A DNA stretch of 64,000 nucleotides from Eubacteriaceae bacterium (GCA_902362435.1 CABIWW010000009.1:71013-135012), one strand, 5' to 3'; shown: positions 15,636 to 24,328, counted from the first letter of the stretch. The notes: generated by a model from the letters alone, not told the origin. A program made the numbers and translations.

Positions 15636-16568
15636 ATGGCAAATATAAATAAAGGTATACTGAATCTTATAGGAAACACTCCACTCGTAGAGGTAACAAA
15701 TATCGAGAAAAATCATGATCTGGACGCGACCGTTCTCGTGAAGCTGGAATATCTGAATCCGGCAGGCAGTGTAAAGGACAGGATTGCCAAGGCGATGATT
15801 GAAGGCGCTGAAGCAAAGGGCATCCTGAAGGAAGGTTCTGTGATAATCGAGCCGACATCGGGAAATACAGGTATCGGTCTGGCTGCGATCGCTACAGCCA
15901 AGGGGTATCGTGCGATACTCACGATGCCTGAGACGATGAGTGTGGAAAGAAGAAACATACTCAAGGCTTACGGTGCAGAGATCGTGCTGACAGAAGGCGC
16001 AAAAGGCATGAAAGGAGCTATTGCAAAGGCTGAGGAGCTTGCAAAAGAGATAGAAAACAGTTTCATCCCGGGACAGTTCGTAAATCCTGCAAACCCGAAG
16101 GTGCACAGAGAGACTACAGGTCCTGAGATCTGGAACGATACAGACGGCAAGGTGGACATCTTCGTTGCCGGAGTAGGTACAGGCGGCACGCTTACAGGAG
16201 TCGGCGAATATCTGAAGTCACAGAACCCTGATGTAAAGATCGTGGCTGTGGAACCGTCGACATCGCCGGTACTTTCCGAAGGAAAAGCCGGAGTGCACAA
16301 GATCCAGGGAATCGGAGCAGGTTTCGTACCTGATGTACTGAACACAGGTATCTACGATGAGATAATCAGGATCGATAACGACGATGCTTTCGATACAGGA
16401 AAAGAGATCGCAAGAACAGAAGGAATACTCGTAGGTATCTCATCCGGGGCAGCTCTGAATGCAGCGCTGCAGCTGGCAAAGCGTCCTGAGAACAAGGGGA
16501 AGACGATCGTTGCACTGCTTCCTGACAGCGGAGACAGATACTATACGACGCCGCTCTTTGGAGAATAG
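15636..16568 (+). CDS. cysK: Cysteine synthase A (O-acetylserine sulfhydrylase)
   Basis: A 310-residue PLP enzyme making L-cysteine from O-acetylserine and sulfide. The PLP lysine is Lys47 (AGSVKDR), the substrate loop is TSGNTG (74-79), the phosphate-binding motif is GTGGTLTG, and the C-terminal [10 protein letters not shown] and LLPDSGDRY are conserved. The length is typical of CysK; there is no CBS extension. It is the second gene of the operon behind metY, so both sulfide-fixing routes share the promoter at 14036 and the Cys-ending leader ORF. A terminator follows. Confidence 0.96.
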   Translation: MANINKGILNLIGNTPLVEVTNIEKNHDLDATVLVKLEYLNPAGSVKDRIAKAMIEGAEAKGILKEGSVIIEPTSGNTGIGLAAIATAKGYRAILTMPETMSVERRNILKAYGAEIVLTEGAKGMKGAIAKAEELAKEIENSFIPGQFVNPANPKVHRETTGPEIWNDTDGKVDIFVAGVGTGGTLTGVGEYLKSQNPDVKIVAVEPSTSPVLSEGKAGVHKIQGIGAGFVPDVLNTGIYDEIIRIDNDDAFDTGKEIARTEGILVGISSGAALNAALQLAKRPENKGKTIVALLPDSGDRYYTTPLFGE

Positions 16569-16634
16569 AGAATAAACGAGACAAGTAATACAGTCAACCT
16601 CAATAAATACAATATATAGTAACAATGGGCTGAT

Positions 16635-16675
16635 CGCACCGGCAAAACATCCTCCGGTGCGGCCGGTCTTTTTTG
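16635..16675 (+). terminator. Terminator of the metY-cysK operon
   Basis: The perfect 8-bp stem CGCACCGG (16635-16642) / CCGGTGCG (16654-16661), followed by GCCGGTC and six T. Confidence 0.88.
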
Positions 16676-16703
16676 TACAGATGCGATTGGTCTTTTTAGG
16701 GTG

Positions 16704-16732
16704 TGGAATTATCTTCGCAAACGTGGTACAAT
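16704..16732 (+). promoter_or_regulatory. Possible promoter of the first murT-like gene
   Basis: TACAAT at 16727-16732 is a good -10, 45 bases before the murT-like ATG. The -35 (TGGAAT, 16704-16709) is weak. Confidence 0.4.
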
Positions 16733-16776
16733 AAAAAAGCTTATTTGCGATGAATACGACATACGGAGGACAATAT

Positions 16777-18159
16777 ATGTTTAGATTTTATATCGCTTTA
16801 TGGATCTCAAAAATAGTAGCGTTCATTTTCAAAAAGAGAGGAAACGAACGTGACGACTGGCCGGGCCTTCTGGCATACAAGATCTGCCCGCAGTTCCTGA
16901 AATATATAAACAAGCCCAAGCTTGTGATCGCGATAACGGGAACGAACGGCAAGACGACGACGTCAGCGCTGATCAACAACAAGCTGGTCGCAGACGGCTA
17001 CAGAGTCAGCTTCAACGACTGGGGCGCGAACCTGCAGGCCGGATACGGTCTCAACCTGATGAGATGTGTGGACTTTCTCAACAGACCTGTCAAGATGGAT
17101 GCTGCGGTGCTAGAGGCTGACGAGAAGACTCTCGATGATACGATGACTCTTATAGAGCCGCACTATATACTCGTGACGAACATCTGCAAGGACTCGCTTA
17201 GAAGAAACGGACACCCTGAATTCATTTTCGATCACGTGGAGAGGACATTCAATGTTCTCGGGGACAAGACTGTGGCGATCCTTAACGCGAACGACCCTAT
17301 AAGCTCACAGCTTGCTGCACATTCAGGCGCCAGACGAGTGTTTTACGGTATGGCAGATATCGGAGCGGATCCGTTTGAGAATACTGTAAAAGATATATCG
17401 GTTTGTCCTGAATGTGGACATGATATACATTATCATTACAGACTTTACAGACATATCGGCGATTTTTACTGTGACTCATGTGATTTCAGGACACCTGATG
17501 CAAAATATTTTGCTGAGGCTGTCGATTATGACACTAAGGAAATGACAGTGCGGGAGGAAGGTGAGGCTACCGCATATCCTCTCATATCAGATACTGTGTT
17601 CAATGCGTTCAACGTGCTGTCATACATCGCGCTGATGAGAGAGCTGGGCTTTGCAAAACAGGAGCTCGTCGATTTCCTGAAGACTCAGCGCGTGACGAAG
17701 ATAAGAGAAACGAGCGTGAAATTCAACGGTATAGAATATCTGACGTATGCGGCAAAGAGCCAGAATGTCAGCGCAGCGTCGACCGTGTTCGAATATATGG
17801 CAAAGGAACCGTCGATAAAGGAAGTAGTGCTGCTGCTCGACGAGGTGCAGGACAGGAATCACCCGTCGGAGACTGTGACATGGCTGTACGAGACGGACTA
17901 TGAATTCCTGAACAGCCCTAATATAAAGAAGATAATAGTCGGCGGTCATATGTATCTCAACCATAAGCTGAGACTGCTGCTTGCCGGCATAGATGAGAGC
18001 AGGATCGTGTGCGTCGAGGATGAGGCTGACATAGTGGATCACGTTGACAGAAGCGGCATAGAAAAAGTGTATGTGCTGTTCGAGATAGACTATGTGACTA
18101 AAGCGAGAAACATGAGAGACAGGATCGTTGAGAGAGCAAAGGAGGAGGCGGCAAAATGA
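16777..18159 (+). CDS. MurT-like Mur ligase family protein (copy 1)
   Basis: A 460-residue Mur ligase homologue of the MurT type. The N-terminal hydrophobic stretch MFRFYIALWISKIVAFIF precedes an intact ATP P-loop TGTNGKTTT (54-62), a MurT-type zinc ribbon with Cys210, Cys213, Cys232 and Cys235, and a C-terminal DUF1727-like domain. In MurT/GatD, MurT amidates the D-Glu of lipid II with ammonia made by GatD. The start is at 16777, where GGAGGACAATAT precedes the ATG; an ATG at 16750 lacks a site. It overlaps its GatD-like partner by 4 bases. That partner lacks the glutaminase residues, so classical lipid II amidation cannot be assumed. Confidence 0.85.
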   Translation: MFRFYIALWISKIVAFIFKKRGNERDDWPGLLAYKICPQFLKYINKPKLVIAITGTNGKTTTSALINNKLVADGYRVSFNDWGANLQAGYGLNLMRCVDFLNRPVKMDAAVLEADEKTLDDTMTLIEPHYILVTNICKDSLRRNGHPEFIFDHVERTFNVLGDKTVAILNANDPISSQLAAHSGARRVFYGMADIGADPFENTVKDISVCPECGHDIHYHYRLYRHIGDFYCDSCDFRTPDAKYFAEAVDYDTKEMTVREEGEATAYPLISDTVFNAFNVLSYIALMRELGFAKQELVDFLKTQRVTKIRETSVKFNGIEYLTYAAKSQNVSAASTVFEYMAKEPSIKEVVLLLDEVQDRNHPSETVTWLYETDYEFLNSPNIKKIIVGGHMYLNHKLRLLLAGIDESRIVCVEDEADIVDHVDRSGIEKVYVLFEIDYVTKARNMRDRIVERAKEEAAK

Positions 18160-18854
18160 AAAAGGTAGAATTACTCTTTCCGGAACTCTGTAATATTTAC
18201 GGGGAAAGCTACAATGTGGAATATCTGAGGCGGTGCAGCGACGAGATCGAAGTCATAAACACCAACCACATGGATACGCCGGCTTTCGTAAACGAGGATG
18301 TCGACATGATATATCTTGGATGCACGACGGAGAGGAAGCAGGAGCAGATCATAGGGATACTGAGTCAGTATCGCGACAGGATCATCGAACTGATCGATAA
18401 AGGCGTGATATTCCTGGCAACGGGCAATGCGGTCGAGATATTCGGAAATTATATCGAAGATGCAGGCAGGAAGATAGATGCTCTCGGTATATTCGATTTC
18501 TACTCTGTGAGATACATGAGAAGAGACCGTCACAACTCCCAGTTCATCGGCACATTTGATGATATCACGGTGCTGGGCCACAGAAGCCAGTTCTCGTTTG
18601 CCTACGGAGATTTTGATGATAATTTCATAGACATACAGAAGGGCATCGGTATGAATCCTGATACGAAAAAAGAAGGTGTCCGCAGAAACAACTTCTACGG
18701 GACTTACTCGCTCGGGCCTTTCCTGATACTCAACCCGCTGTTTGCAAAGAAGCTCATGAGGATCATGGGTATTGATGATACACTGTGCTTTGAGAAAGAG
18801 ATCGTTGAAGCTTATGAGTACAGACTCACAGAGCTGAACAGAACGATGGAATGA
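18156..18854 (+). CDS. GatD-like protein lacking glutaminase residues (copy 1)
   Basis: A 232-residue class I glutamine-amidotransferase homologue of the GatD family. Start (LLFPELCNIYGES), nucleophile-elbow region and C-terminal region (FYGTYSLGPFLILNP) align clearly with GatD. Where GatD has the nucleophile Cys in AICGG(Y/F)Q, this protein reads FLATGNAVE, placing Thr89 at the Cys position. Where GatD has the catalytic His in (Y/F)xHGP, this protein has Leu186 (YSLGP). Both catalytic residues are therefore lost and glutamine hydrolysis is not expected. The reading frame is intact and tightly coupled to the murT-like gene by a 4-base overlap, so a structural or substrate-binding role is more likely than decay. 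Confidence 0.82.
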   Translation: MKKVELLFPELCNIYGESYNVEYLRRCSDEIEVINTNHMDTPAFVNEDVDMIYLGCTTERKQEQIIGILSQYRDRIIELIDKGVIFLATGNAVEIFGNYIEDAGRKIDALGIFDFYSVRYMRRDRHNSQFIGTFDDITVLGHRSQFSFAYGDFDDNFIDIQKGIGMNPDTKKEGVRRNNFYGTYSLGPFLILNPLFAKKLMRIMGIDDTLCFEKEIVEAYEYRLTELNRTME

Positions 18855-18869
18855 TATAGATGCAAATGA

Positions 18870-18905
18870 AAAAGCTGCCGTTATGCGTGATGCATGGCAG
18901 CTTTT
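18870..18905. terminator. Bidirectional terminator
   Basis: The perfect 10-bp inverted repeat AAAAGCTGCC (18870-18879) / GGCAGCTTTT (18896-18905), with A and T tracts on both sides. It separates the convergent gatD-like copy 1 and the ATP-grasp gene. Confidence 0.9.
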
Positions 18906-18930
18906 ATAATGTCGTTTTTTAGTTATATAT

Positions 18931-19920
18931 CTAGTCCATCACGGATTCGAATATATGTCTGCAGCCTTTGTGGTCAGGATGATGCTCTGCGAACACGTAG
19001 AACACGTGACCCGGATATTCGTTGCCTTCGATCAGGCATGGGCCGTTTTCGGAAACTGCTATGTCCCAGCCTACATAACGAACCTGAGGAACGACGAGTG
19101 CAGCTTCGAGAGCCATTTCTTTTATCTTTTCCCACTGCGGCACCTTGAATCCGATTATCGATGTGTGTGTGATCGGGTGTATGTCGTATGCGATATTCTC
19201 ACCGTCGACTGCAGGGTACATGAGAGTGCCCGTTTCCAGATCGACCGGCGTCAGCATGCCGCCGTTGCAGAAGTTGTCGACGATCCCGTCTCTTCCTATT
19301 CGCACGTATGCTGCCAGCAGAGTAGCCTTTCCGTCCTTGAGGAAAGTGATCGCTCTTATGGTGTTTACACTGCTTGGATTGAGAGCAGACATCTCTTCGA
19401 CCTGTATGATACGCTCTTCTGCGAGGTACGGCATCTTGTCGAGGCTCGCATCGAATGATTCCATAGATGCCGGGAGCTTTGCGACTCCATCGCCGTGAGT
19501 ACCGTCGACAGGCTTCAGGATGAAATCCTCCTTGCCCTTTATGAATTCCGCAAATTCGTCGCGCTGGTCTGCGCTTTTCACGAACAGCCAGTCACGGCCG
19601 AGGTATTTGCTGAATTTTTCATTGAAATCCACCTTGTTTATGAAATAGTGGACATAGTCGAAGTCGTTGTACTTTACGACGTACTGGTTGTTCACGCCTC
19701 TCGTCACGACGTCACGTCGTTCTTCCGCATTCAGCGTATCCATCCTCGCATTGAGGTAATCGATGTATCCGGCCTGATATTTCAGACCGCAGTATATGAT
19801 ATCGAAGAAAAGTGCCACGCTGTTTTTTCCTGACACCTTATGGACTTTTTTTACTGTATCGAACAGTTGCTTATAATTCATGCCGAATATACGGCCGATA
19901 AGAAATCTGAGCTTTTTCAT
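18931..19920 (-). CDS. ATP-grasp protein of the sugar-transfer-associated type
   Basis: A 329-residue protein resembling the sugar-transfer-associated ATP-grasp family. ATP-grasp signs are the lysine strand DFILKPVDGTHGDGV, the hinge EERIIQVEEMSALNP, the metal-binding NTIRAITFL and the C-terminal GWDIAVSENGPCLIEGNEYPG with the Glu/Asn Mg ligands. The family occurs in cell-surface polysaccharide loci and is thought to ligate amino acids or other carboxylates to amines; the substrate here is unknown. The start at 19920 has no close ribosome binding site (AAGGAAGG is 16 bases away), so it is uncertain. It sits on the opposite strand between the two MurT/GatD-like pairs. Confidence 0.75.
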   Translation of the reverse strand: MKKLRFLIGRIFGMNYKQLFDTVKKVHKVSGKNSVALFFDIIYCGLKYQAGYIDYLNARMDTLNAEERRDVVTRGVNNQYVVKYNDFDYVHYFINKVDFNEKFSKYLGRDWLFVKSADQRDEFAEFIKGKEDFILKPVDGTHGDGVAKLPASMESFDASLDKMPYLAEERIIQVEEMSALNPSSVNTIRAITFLKDGKATLLAAYVRIGRDGIVDNFCNGGMLTPVDLETGTLMYPAVDGENIAYDIHPITHTSIIGFKVPQWEKIKEMALEAALVVPQVRYVGWDIAVSENGPCLIEGNEYPGHVFYVFAEHHPDHKGCRHIFESVMD

Positions 19921-20061
19921 ATTGTATTTAACACTGCCTTCCTTTTTTTGAATTACCTATAATATTACCATAATTTATAAAAAAAACAAAGCATTTGAGT
20001 GTTTTGCACAAATTCAGGGAAGCGTTTCGGTAAATACTAGATACAGCGGCCTGGTTTGATA

Positions 20062-20090
20062 TGGCATAAAAAGGTGAAACATGGTATAAT
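20062..20090 (+). promoter_or_regulatory. Probable promoter of murT-like copy 2
   Basis: A perfect TATAAT lies at 20085-20090, with a weak -35 TGGCAT at 20062-20067 (17-base spacing). Transcription from here would place the triple repeat 20123-20277 inside the 5' untranslated leader. Between this promoter and the ATP-grasp gene the DNA is AT-rich, with no other feature. Confidence 0.5.
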
Positions 20091-20122
20091 ATCCGGGTTG
20101 CAGATGGAGTGATATAAGACCT

Positions 20123-20277
20123 CCCCCTGCGGGGATAATCTCAATGTCAACATACGTTGACAAATAAATGAAACACCACAAGGGTGTAACCTTAATGTCA
20201 GCTTTCAGCTGACAAATAAATGAAACCCCCTGCGGGGATAACCTTAATGTCAGCTTTCAGCTGACAAATAAATGAAA
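20123..20277 (+). repeat. Three tandem 51-52-bp repeats forming paired hairpins in the murT2 leader
   Basis: Copies lie at 20123-20173, 20174-20225 and 20226-20277. Each holds a short stem of the CCCC-TGC-GGGG type, a spacer ATAACCTTAA, a second stem TGTCAGC-TTTCA-GCTGACA, and the tail AATAAATGAAA. The copies differ at paired sites. TGTCAAC/GTTGACA in copy 1 keeps the 7-bp stem seen as TGTCAGC/GCTGACA in copies 2 and 3. In the first stem, C-G at one position becomes A-T in copy 2. Such compensated changes indicate selection on structure. Each tail has an ATG that opens a 14-codon frame in copies 2 and 3 (MKHHKGVTLMSAFS and a variant). It ends 9 bases before the murT2 start. Confidence 0.85.
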
Positions 20278-20286
20278 GGATTCTTT

Positions 20287-21669
20287 ATGGGAAAACTAAG
20301 ATTTCTGGCTGCGTTATGGGCGGCCAAGCTTTCGATCGTGGCATTGAAGATCACGAGGCATAACGGTACTAATTTCCCGGGTGTGCTGGCGCTCAGGATA
20401 TGCCCGGATTTTATGAAATATATAGGAAAGCCTGAAAAGGTGATAGCGGTGACCGGGACGAACGGCAAGACGACTGTCAGCAATATGATCGTCGATGCCT
20501 TCGCTCAGGAGGGGATATCAGCAGTAAACAACAGGATGGGCTCGAATATCAACAGCGGCATAGCTACAAGCCTCATACAGAACTGCGGACTGTCGGGAAA
20601 ATGTAAAAAGTCTCTCGGGCTGTTCGAGATCGACGAGCGCTCAGCGAGAAGGATATTCCCGTATATGGAGCCGGAATACATGATCGTGACGAATCTGTCC
20701 AGAGACTCGATAATGAGAAACGGACATCCGGAATATATCTCGGATATACTGACGAAATACATGCCGAAGAAGACGAAGCTGATACTGAATGCGGACGATC
20801 TGCTCTGTTCAGGTGTTGCGCCTGACAATTACAGAGCGTATTTCGGAATCGAAAAAATGCCGGGCGATATAACAGAGTGCATAAATCTGATAAACGATAT
20901 ACAGATCTGCCCTGAATGTCACCACAAGCTCAAGTACGAATATCTCAGATACAGCCATATCGGCAAGGCATACTGTCCTGAGTGCGGCTTTACAGCTCCT
21001 GAATACGACTATGCGGGGTGCAATGTAGATCTGGAAAAGATGACGCTCGACATCAGAGACAGGAACGGCAAGGCGACGTACAGGCTGCTCAACGACAGCG
21101 CATACAACATATACAACGTCGTGTCGATGGTCGCGCTTTTCCTTGAAATGGGCTATTCTCGCGAAAAGGTGCAGTCTTTCCTCGAAAACATGAGTATAGT
21201 GGGAAGCCGTTATGATGAAGTAAAGGTCGGCGAATACACGATATGCAGGATGCTCGCGAAAGAGAAAAACGCATTCGCAAGCTCGAGAGTATTCGACTAC
21301 ATTTCGCATACGAAAGGAAAGAAAGAGATCATACTGATGAACTGCTGCCAGGGAGACGCGATACACTGGTCGGAAAACACCTGCTGGATGTACGACTGCG
21401 ATTTTGAATTCCTGAACGATGAGAATATCGAAAACATCATCATCTGCGGGCCGAGAGTGAAGGACTACAGGCTGAGACTGCTCCTCGCAGGCGTTCCGGA
21501 GGAAAAGATCTCGTACACGGATGATGAGCTCGATACTCCGGACAAGCTGAAGCTGAACGGAGAGAGCTATATATATGTTCTTTACGGAACGGATTCGATC
21601 GCGCTGGGATCGAAGGTGGCAGCTAAAGTGAAGAAGACCATAGAGGAAAAAGGAGGAAAAAACAGATGA
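20287..21669 (+). CDS. MurT-like Mur ligase family protein (copy 2)
   Basis: A 460-residue paralogue of copy 1, of identical length when the start is set at 20287. This ATG has AAAGGA 6 bases upstream and gives the same N-terminus (MGKLRFLAALWAAK) as copy 1; the ATG at 20272 lies inside the repeat tail. The P-loop TGTNGKTT (57-64) is intact, and the zinc ribbon CPEC / CPEC-GF is present. Middle and C-terminal domains follow the MurT pattern (LFEIDERSAR, SRDSIMRNGHPEY). It overlaps the second GatD-like gene by 4 bases. The two pairs are diverged, so this is an old duplication rather than a recent one. Confidence 0.85.
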   Translation: MGKLRFLAALWAAKLSIVALKITRHNGTNFPGVLALRICPDFMKYIGKPEKVIAVTGTNGKTTVSNMIVDAFAQEGISAVNNRMGSNINSGIATSLIQNCGLSGKCKKSLGLFEIDERSARRIFPYMEPEYMIVTNLSRDSIMRNGHPEYISDILTKYMPKKTKLILNADDLLCSGVAPDNYRAYFGIEKMPGDITECINLINDIQICPECHHKLKYEYLRYSHIGKAYCPECGFTAPEYDYAGCNVDLEKMTLDIRDRNGKATYRLLNDSAYNIYNVVSMVALFLEMGYSREKVQSFLENMSIVGSRYDEVKVGEYTICRMLAKEKNAFASSRVFDYISHTKGKKEIILMNCCQGDAIHWSENTCWMYDCDFEFLNDENIENIIICGPRVKDYRLRLLLAGVPEEKISYTDDELDTPDKLKLNGESYIYVLYGTDSIALGSKVAAKVKKTIEEKGGKNR

Positions 21670-22412
21670 AAATAGAAGTCCTTTTCCCGGAAATATGCAA
21701 TCTGTACGGTGAACTTGAGAATATAGGATATCTTAAAAAATCGATGCCGGATATCGAGGTCGTGGAGACGGCCATCACGGACGAACCGCTGTTTGTGACA
21801 GAGGAGCCGGATCTCATATACATGGGCACGATGACGGAAAGCGCACAGCTTCTCGTGATAGACAAGCTGTCAGCTTATATAGAGCGTATCGAAGAGCTCA
21901 TAGGCCGCGGCGTGAATTTCCTGATCACCGGGAACGCGCTGGAGGTCTTTGGAAAGAGGATCGAGGATGTCGACGGCACAGTCGTTGAATGTATGGGTTT
22001 CTTTGACTTCGTGACTAAGAGAGATATGATGAACAGATACAATTCGCTGTATCTCGGAGAGTTCAAGGGGCAGACCGGTGATGTGGCTGCGATGATGAAG
22101 ATAGTCGGCTACAAGAGCCAGTTCACTCATTCGTACTGGGAAGAAGGTAAGGTCAAGGCTGATCCGCTTTTCATCACGGACAGAGGTCCGGGACTGAATC
22201 CTGATATAAGCGGAGAAGGTATACATGCCAATAATTTTATGGCTACGTACGTCATAGGACCGCTGCTGGTGCTCAACCCGCCTTTTGCAAAATATGTGCT
22301 GAGGCAGTGCGGGGCAGCTGATCCGGAGCTGGCTTTTGAGGAAGCTGCAATGGATGCCTATGAGGCGAGAGTGGCCGAGTATTCAGACCCGGGAACAGGA
22401 TTTTATTACTGA
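21666..22412 (+). CDS. GatD-like protein lacking glutaminase residues (copy 2)
   Basis: A 248-residue GatD homologue paired with murT-like copy 2. The fold landmarks are clear (VLFPEICNLYGELEN at the start; NNFMATYVIGPLLVLNP near the end). As in copy 1 the nucleophile elbow is changed: NFLITGNALE places Thr88 at the Cys position. The catalytic His is Ile197 (YVIGP). Both paralogues have thus lost the same two residues while keeping frame, length and coupling to their MurT-like partner, which points to a conserved non-glutaminase role. AAGGAGG precedes the ATG. The pyruvate kinase gene follows after 110 bases, possibly in the same transcript. Confidence 0.82.
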   Translation: MKIEVLFPEICNLYGELENIGYLKKSMPDIEVVETAITDEPLFVTEEPDLIYMGTMTESAQLLVIDKLSAYIERIEELIGRGVNFLITGNALEVFGKRIEDVDGTVVECMGFFDFVTKRDMMNRYNSLYLGEFKGQTGDVAAMMKIVGYKSQFTHSYWEEGKVKADPLFITDRGPGLNPDISGEGIHANNFMATYVIGPLLVLNPPFAKYVLRQCGAADPELAFEEAAMDAYEARVAEYSDPGTGFYY

Positions 22413-22522
22413 TCCTGATGAGTCGGGACTGTTTAAGATAATGGAAACAGCGGCCGCATGTCAGCATATAGAGCGACAGTGCGGCCTCAGATATATACAG
22501 GCAGAAAAGGAAGGTGGATTTT

Positions 22523-23947
22523 ATGCTTAAAAAGACTAAGATCGTATGTACTCTGGGACCTGCGAGCAAGGATGAAAAAACAATGAAGGCAATGCTGGAA
22601 GCGGGCATGAATGTGGCGCGGCTGAATTTTTCTCATGGAACGCATGAGGGCCACAGAAAGACCATCGAAACCTTCAGGAAAGTACGAGACGAACTCGGAG
22701 TGCCTGCTGCGGTACTTCTCGATACAAAGGGACCGGAAATAAGAGTCGGCGATTTTGAAAACGGCAGCGAGATGCTGGAGGCCGGCGACACGTTCGTTCT
22801 GACGTCAGAAAAATGTATGGGGACCGCACAGCGCGCAGACACCACCTACAAGGCGCTGCCGACACAGGTGGAAGCCGGGACGGTCATACTGATCGATGAC
22901 GGCCGTATCAGAATGGAAGTGACGGACACTACGGATACAGACGTCATCTGCAGAGTGATCTCCGGCGGGAAGATCAGCAACAGAAAAGGCGTCAATATAC
23001 CTAATAAATCGCTCGATCTCGAATACATCAGTGAAGCGGACAGAAGCGACATACTGTTCGGTATCGAGATGGACGTGGACTACGTGGCGGCGTCGTTCGT
23101 TCGAAGCGGCGATGACGTACGCGCGCTCAGGAAGCTGCTCAATGACAACGGCGGGGAAAAGATAAAGATCATTTCGAAGATAGAAAATACCGAAGGCATA
23201 GCGAACTTTGCAGAGATCCTGGATCTGTCCGATGGGATAATGGTGGCTCGCGGCGACATGGGCGTGGAAGTCGATTTTGAAAAGCTGCCCGGTATACAGA
23301 AGAAATTCATCAAGGAATGCTGCAGGGCAGGCAAGCCTGTAATAACGGCAACGCAGATGCTCGAGTCGATGACGACGAGCACGTCGCCTACGAGAGCGGA
23401 GATAACAGATGTGGCAAATGCGGTGTTCGACGGGACGTCGGCTGTGATGCTTTCGGGGGAAAGCGCTGCGGGGATGTTCCCGGTAGAGACTGTGCAGGCC
23501 ATGGCAAAGATCGTCCACCAGGCGGAGATAGATGCTGAGGAAGTGAACCAGTACAAGTTCCTGGAAGTCGAATCGGATGAAAAGGATATCGCGAATGCGA
23601 TAGGACATGCGGCGTGCACTACGGCAAAAGATATAAAGGCAAAGGCTATAATCGCGGTGACGACATCGGGATATACCGCTGAAATGATGTCGAAGTACAA
23701 GCCTGTCGAGAAGATAATCGCGGCTACCCCTGTAGAGAAGACTTATCATCAGCAGTCACTGACTCGCGGCGTCTTCCCGGTGCTTACGGATTTCAGCAGC
23801 GACTGGGATGCGCTGATGGTGGATGCTGCACGGGAAGCTGAGAAGTATGGATTCGTGGAAAAAGGCGATACCGTGGTTTTCAGCGCGGGAATGCCGCTGC
23901 AGGTATCAGGCACGACAAATCTTATCATGGTAAAGGTGATCGGATAG
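22523..23947 (+). CDS. pyk: Pyruvate kinase
   Basis: A 474-residue short-form pyruvate kinase converting phosphoenolpyruvate and ADP to pyruvate and ATP, the last glycolytic step. Motifs seen are the N-terminal TKIVCTLGPAS, NFSHGTHEGH, LDTKGPEIR, the active-site KIISKIENTEG, MVARGDMGVE and the signature ATQMLESMTTSTSPTRAEITDVANAV. The extra C-terminal PEP-utilizer-like domain of Bacillus pyruvate kinases is absent. ATG 22523 has AAGGAAGG at a good distance; a GTG at 22514 is inside that site. It follows the second MurT/GatD-like pair and ends at a terminator. Confidence 0.96.
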   Translation: MLKKTKIVCTLGPASKDEKTMKAMLEAGMNVARLNFSHGTHEGHRKTIETFRKVRDELGVPAAVLLDTKGPEIRVGDFENGSEMLEAGDTFVLTSEKCMGTAQRADTTYKALPTQVEAGTVILIDDGRIRMEVTDTTDTDVICRVISGGKISNRKGVNIPNKSLDLEYISEADRSDILFGIEMDVDYVAASFVRSGDDVRALRKLLNDNGGEKIKIISKIENTEGIANFAEILDLSDGIMVARGDMGVEVDFEKLPGIQKKFIKECCRAGKPVITATQMLESMTTSTSPTRAEITDVANAVFDGTSAVMLSGESAAGMFPVETVQAMAKIVHQAEIDAEEVNQYKFLEVESDEKDIANAIGHAACTTAKDIKAKAIIAVTTSGYTAEMMSKYKPVEKIIAATPVEKTYHQQSLTRGVFPVLTDFSSDWDALMVDAAREAEKYGFVEKGDTVVFSAGMPLQVSGTTNLIMVKVIG

Positions 23948-23960
23948 GCAGAAACAAAAT

Positions 23961-23996
23961 AAAGACCCGGTGCGTTGATGCATCAGGTCTTTTTTG
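23961..23996 (+). terminator. Terminator after pyk
   Basis: AAAGACC-GGTGC pairs with GCATC-GGTCTTT with one internal mismatch, followed by a run of T. It lies between pyk and the convergent spoVG gene. Confidence 0.85.
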
Positions 23997-24034
23997 TCAT
24001 CAGTTATAATTTTATACCCGGAAATACAGGGCAC

Positions 24035-24328
24035 CTAGAGGTCAGCGGCAGCTGCATCTTCAACAGCTTTCTGAGCTAAAACTTTGTCGTATTCTGCGAA
24101 TATGGCATCTCTGATCTTGTTCCTTGTTTCTGAAACAAGAGGATGGGCGATATCTCTGAAGTCTCCTTCTCCCATTTTTCTGCTGGGCATAGCAATGAAC
24201 AGACCGTTCTGGCCCTCGATGATCTTGATATCGTGTACAACAAATTCATCGTCAAATGTAATCGAGACTACTGCCTTCATTTTACTTTCATCGTTGATTT
24301 TTCGGATTCTTACGTCAGTAATGTTCAT
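24035..24328 (-). CDS. spoVG: SpoVG RNA/DNA-binding regulator
   Basis: A 97-residue SpoVG. The conserved N-terminus [11 protein letters not shown], the central [10 protein letters not shown] and the [19 protein letters not shown] segment are diagnostic. SpoVG is a small nucleic-acid-binding protein that affects septation, capsule and virulence genes in Gram-positive bacteria, and it occurs in non-sporulating species too, so it does not prove sporulation. It lies downstream of purR in the same orientation, as in Bacillus, but yabJ is missing between them and spoVG has its own promoter. GAAAGGCGG precedes the ATG. Confidence 0.95.
   Translation of the reverse strand: MNITDVRIRKINDESKMKAVVSITFDDEFVVHDIKIIEGQNGLFIAMPSRKMGEGDFRDIAHPLVSETRNKIRDAIFAEYDKVLAQKAVEDAAAADL

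Noticed and set aside
20123..20277. CRISPR array
   Set aside because: The three units are directly adjacent, with no variable spacers, and they contain internal hairpins; no cas gene is nearby.
20272..20286. Start of murT-like copy 2 at ATG 20272
   Set aside because: This ATG is the tail of the third repeat copy. ATG 20287 has AAAGGA at the right distance and gives the same N-terminus as copy 1.
22805..23749. 314-codon minus-strand frame inside pyk
   Set aside because: It is antisense to a clear pyruvate kinase, has Arg/Tyr/His-rich composition, no ribosome binding site and no family pattern.
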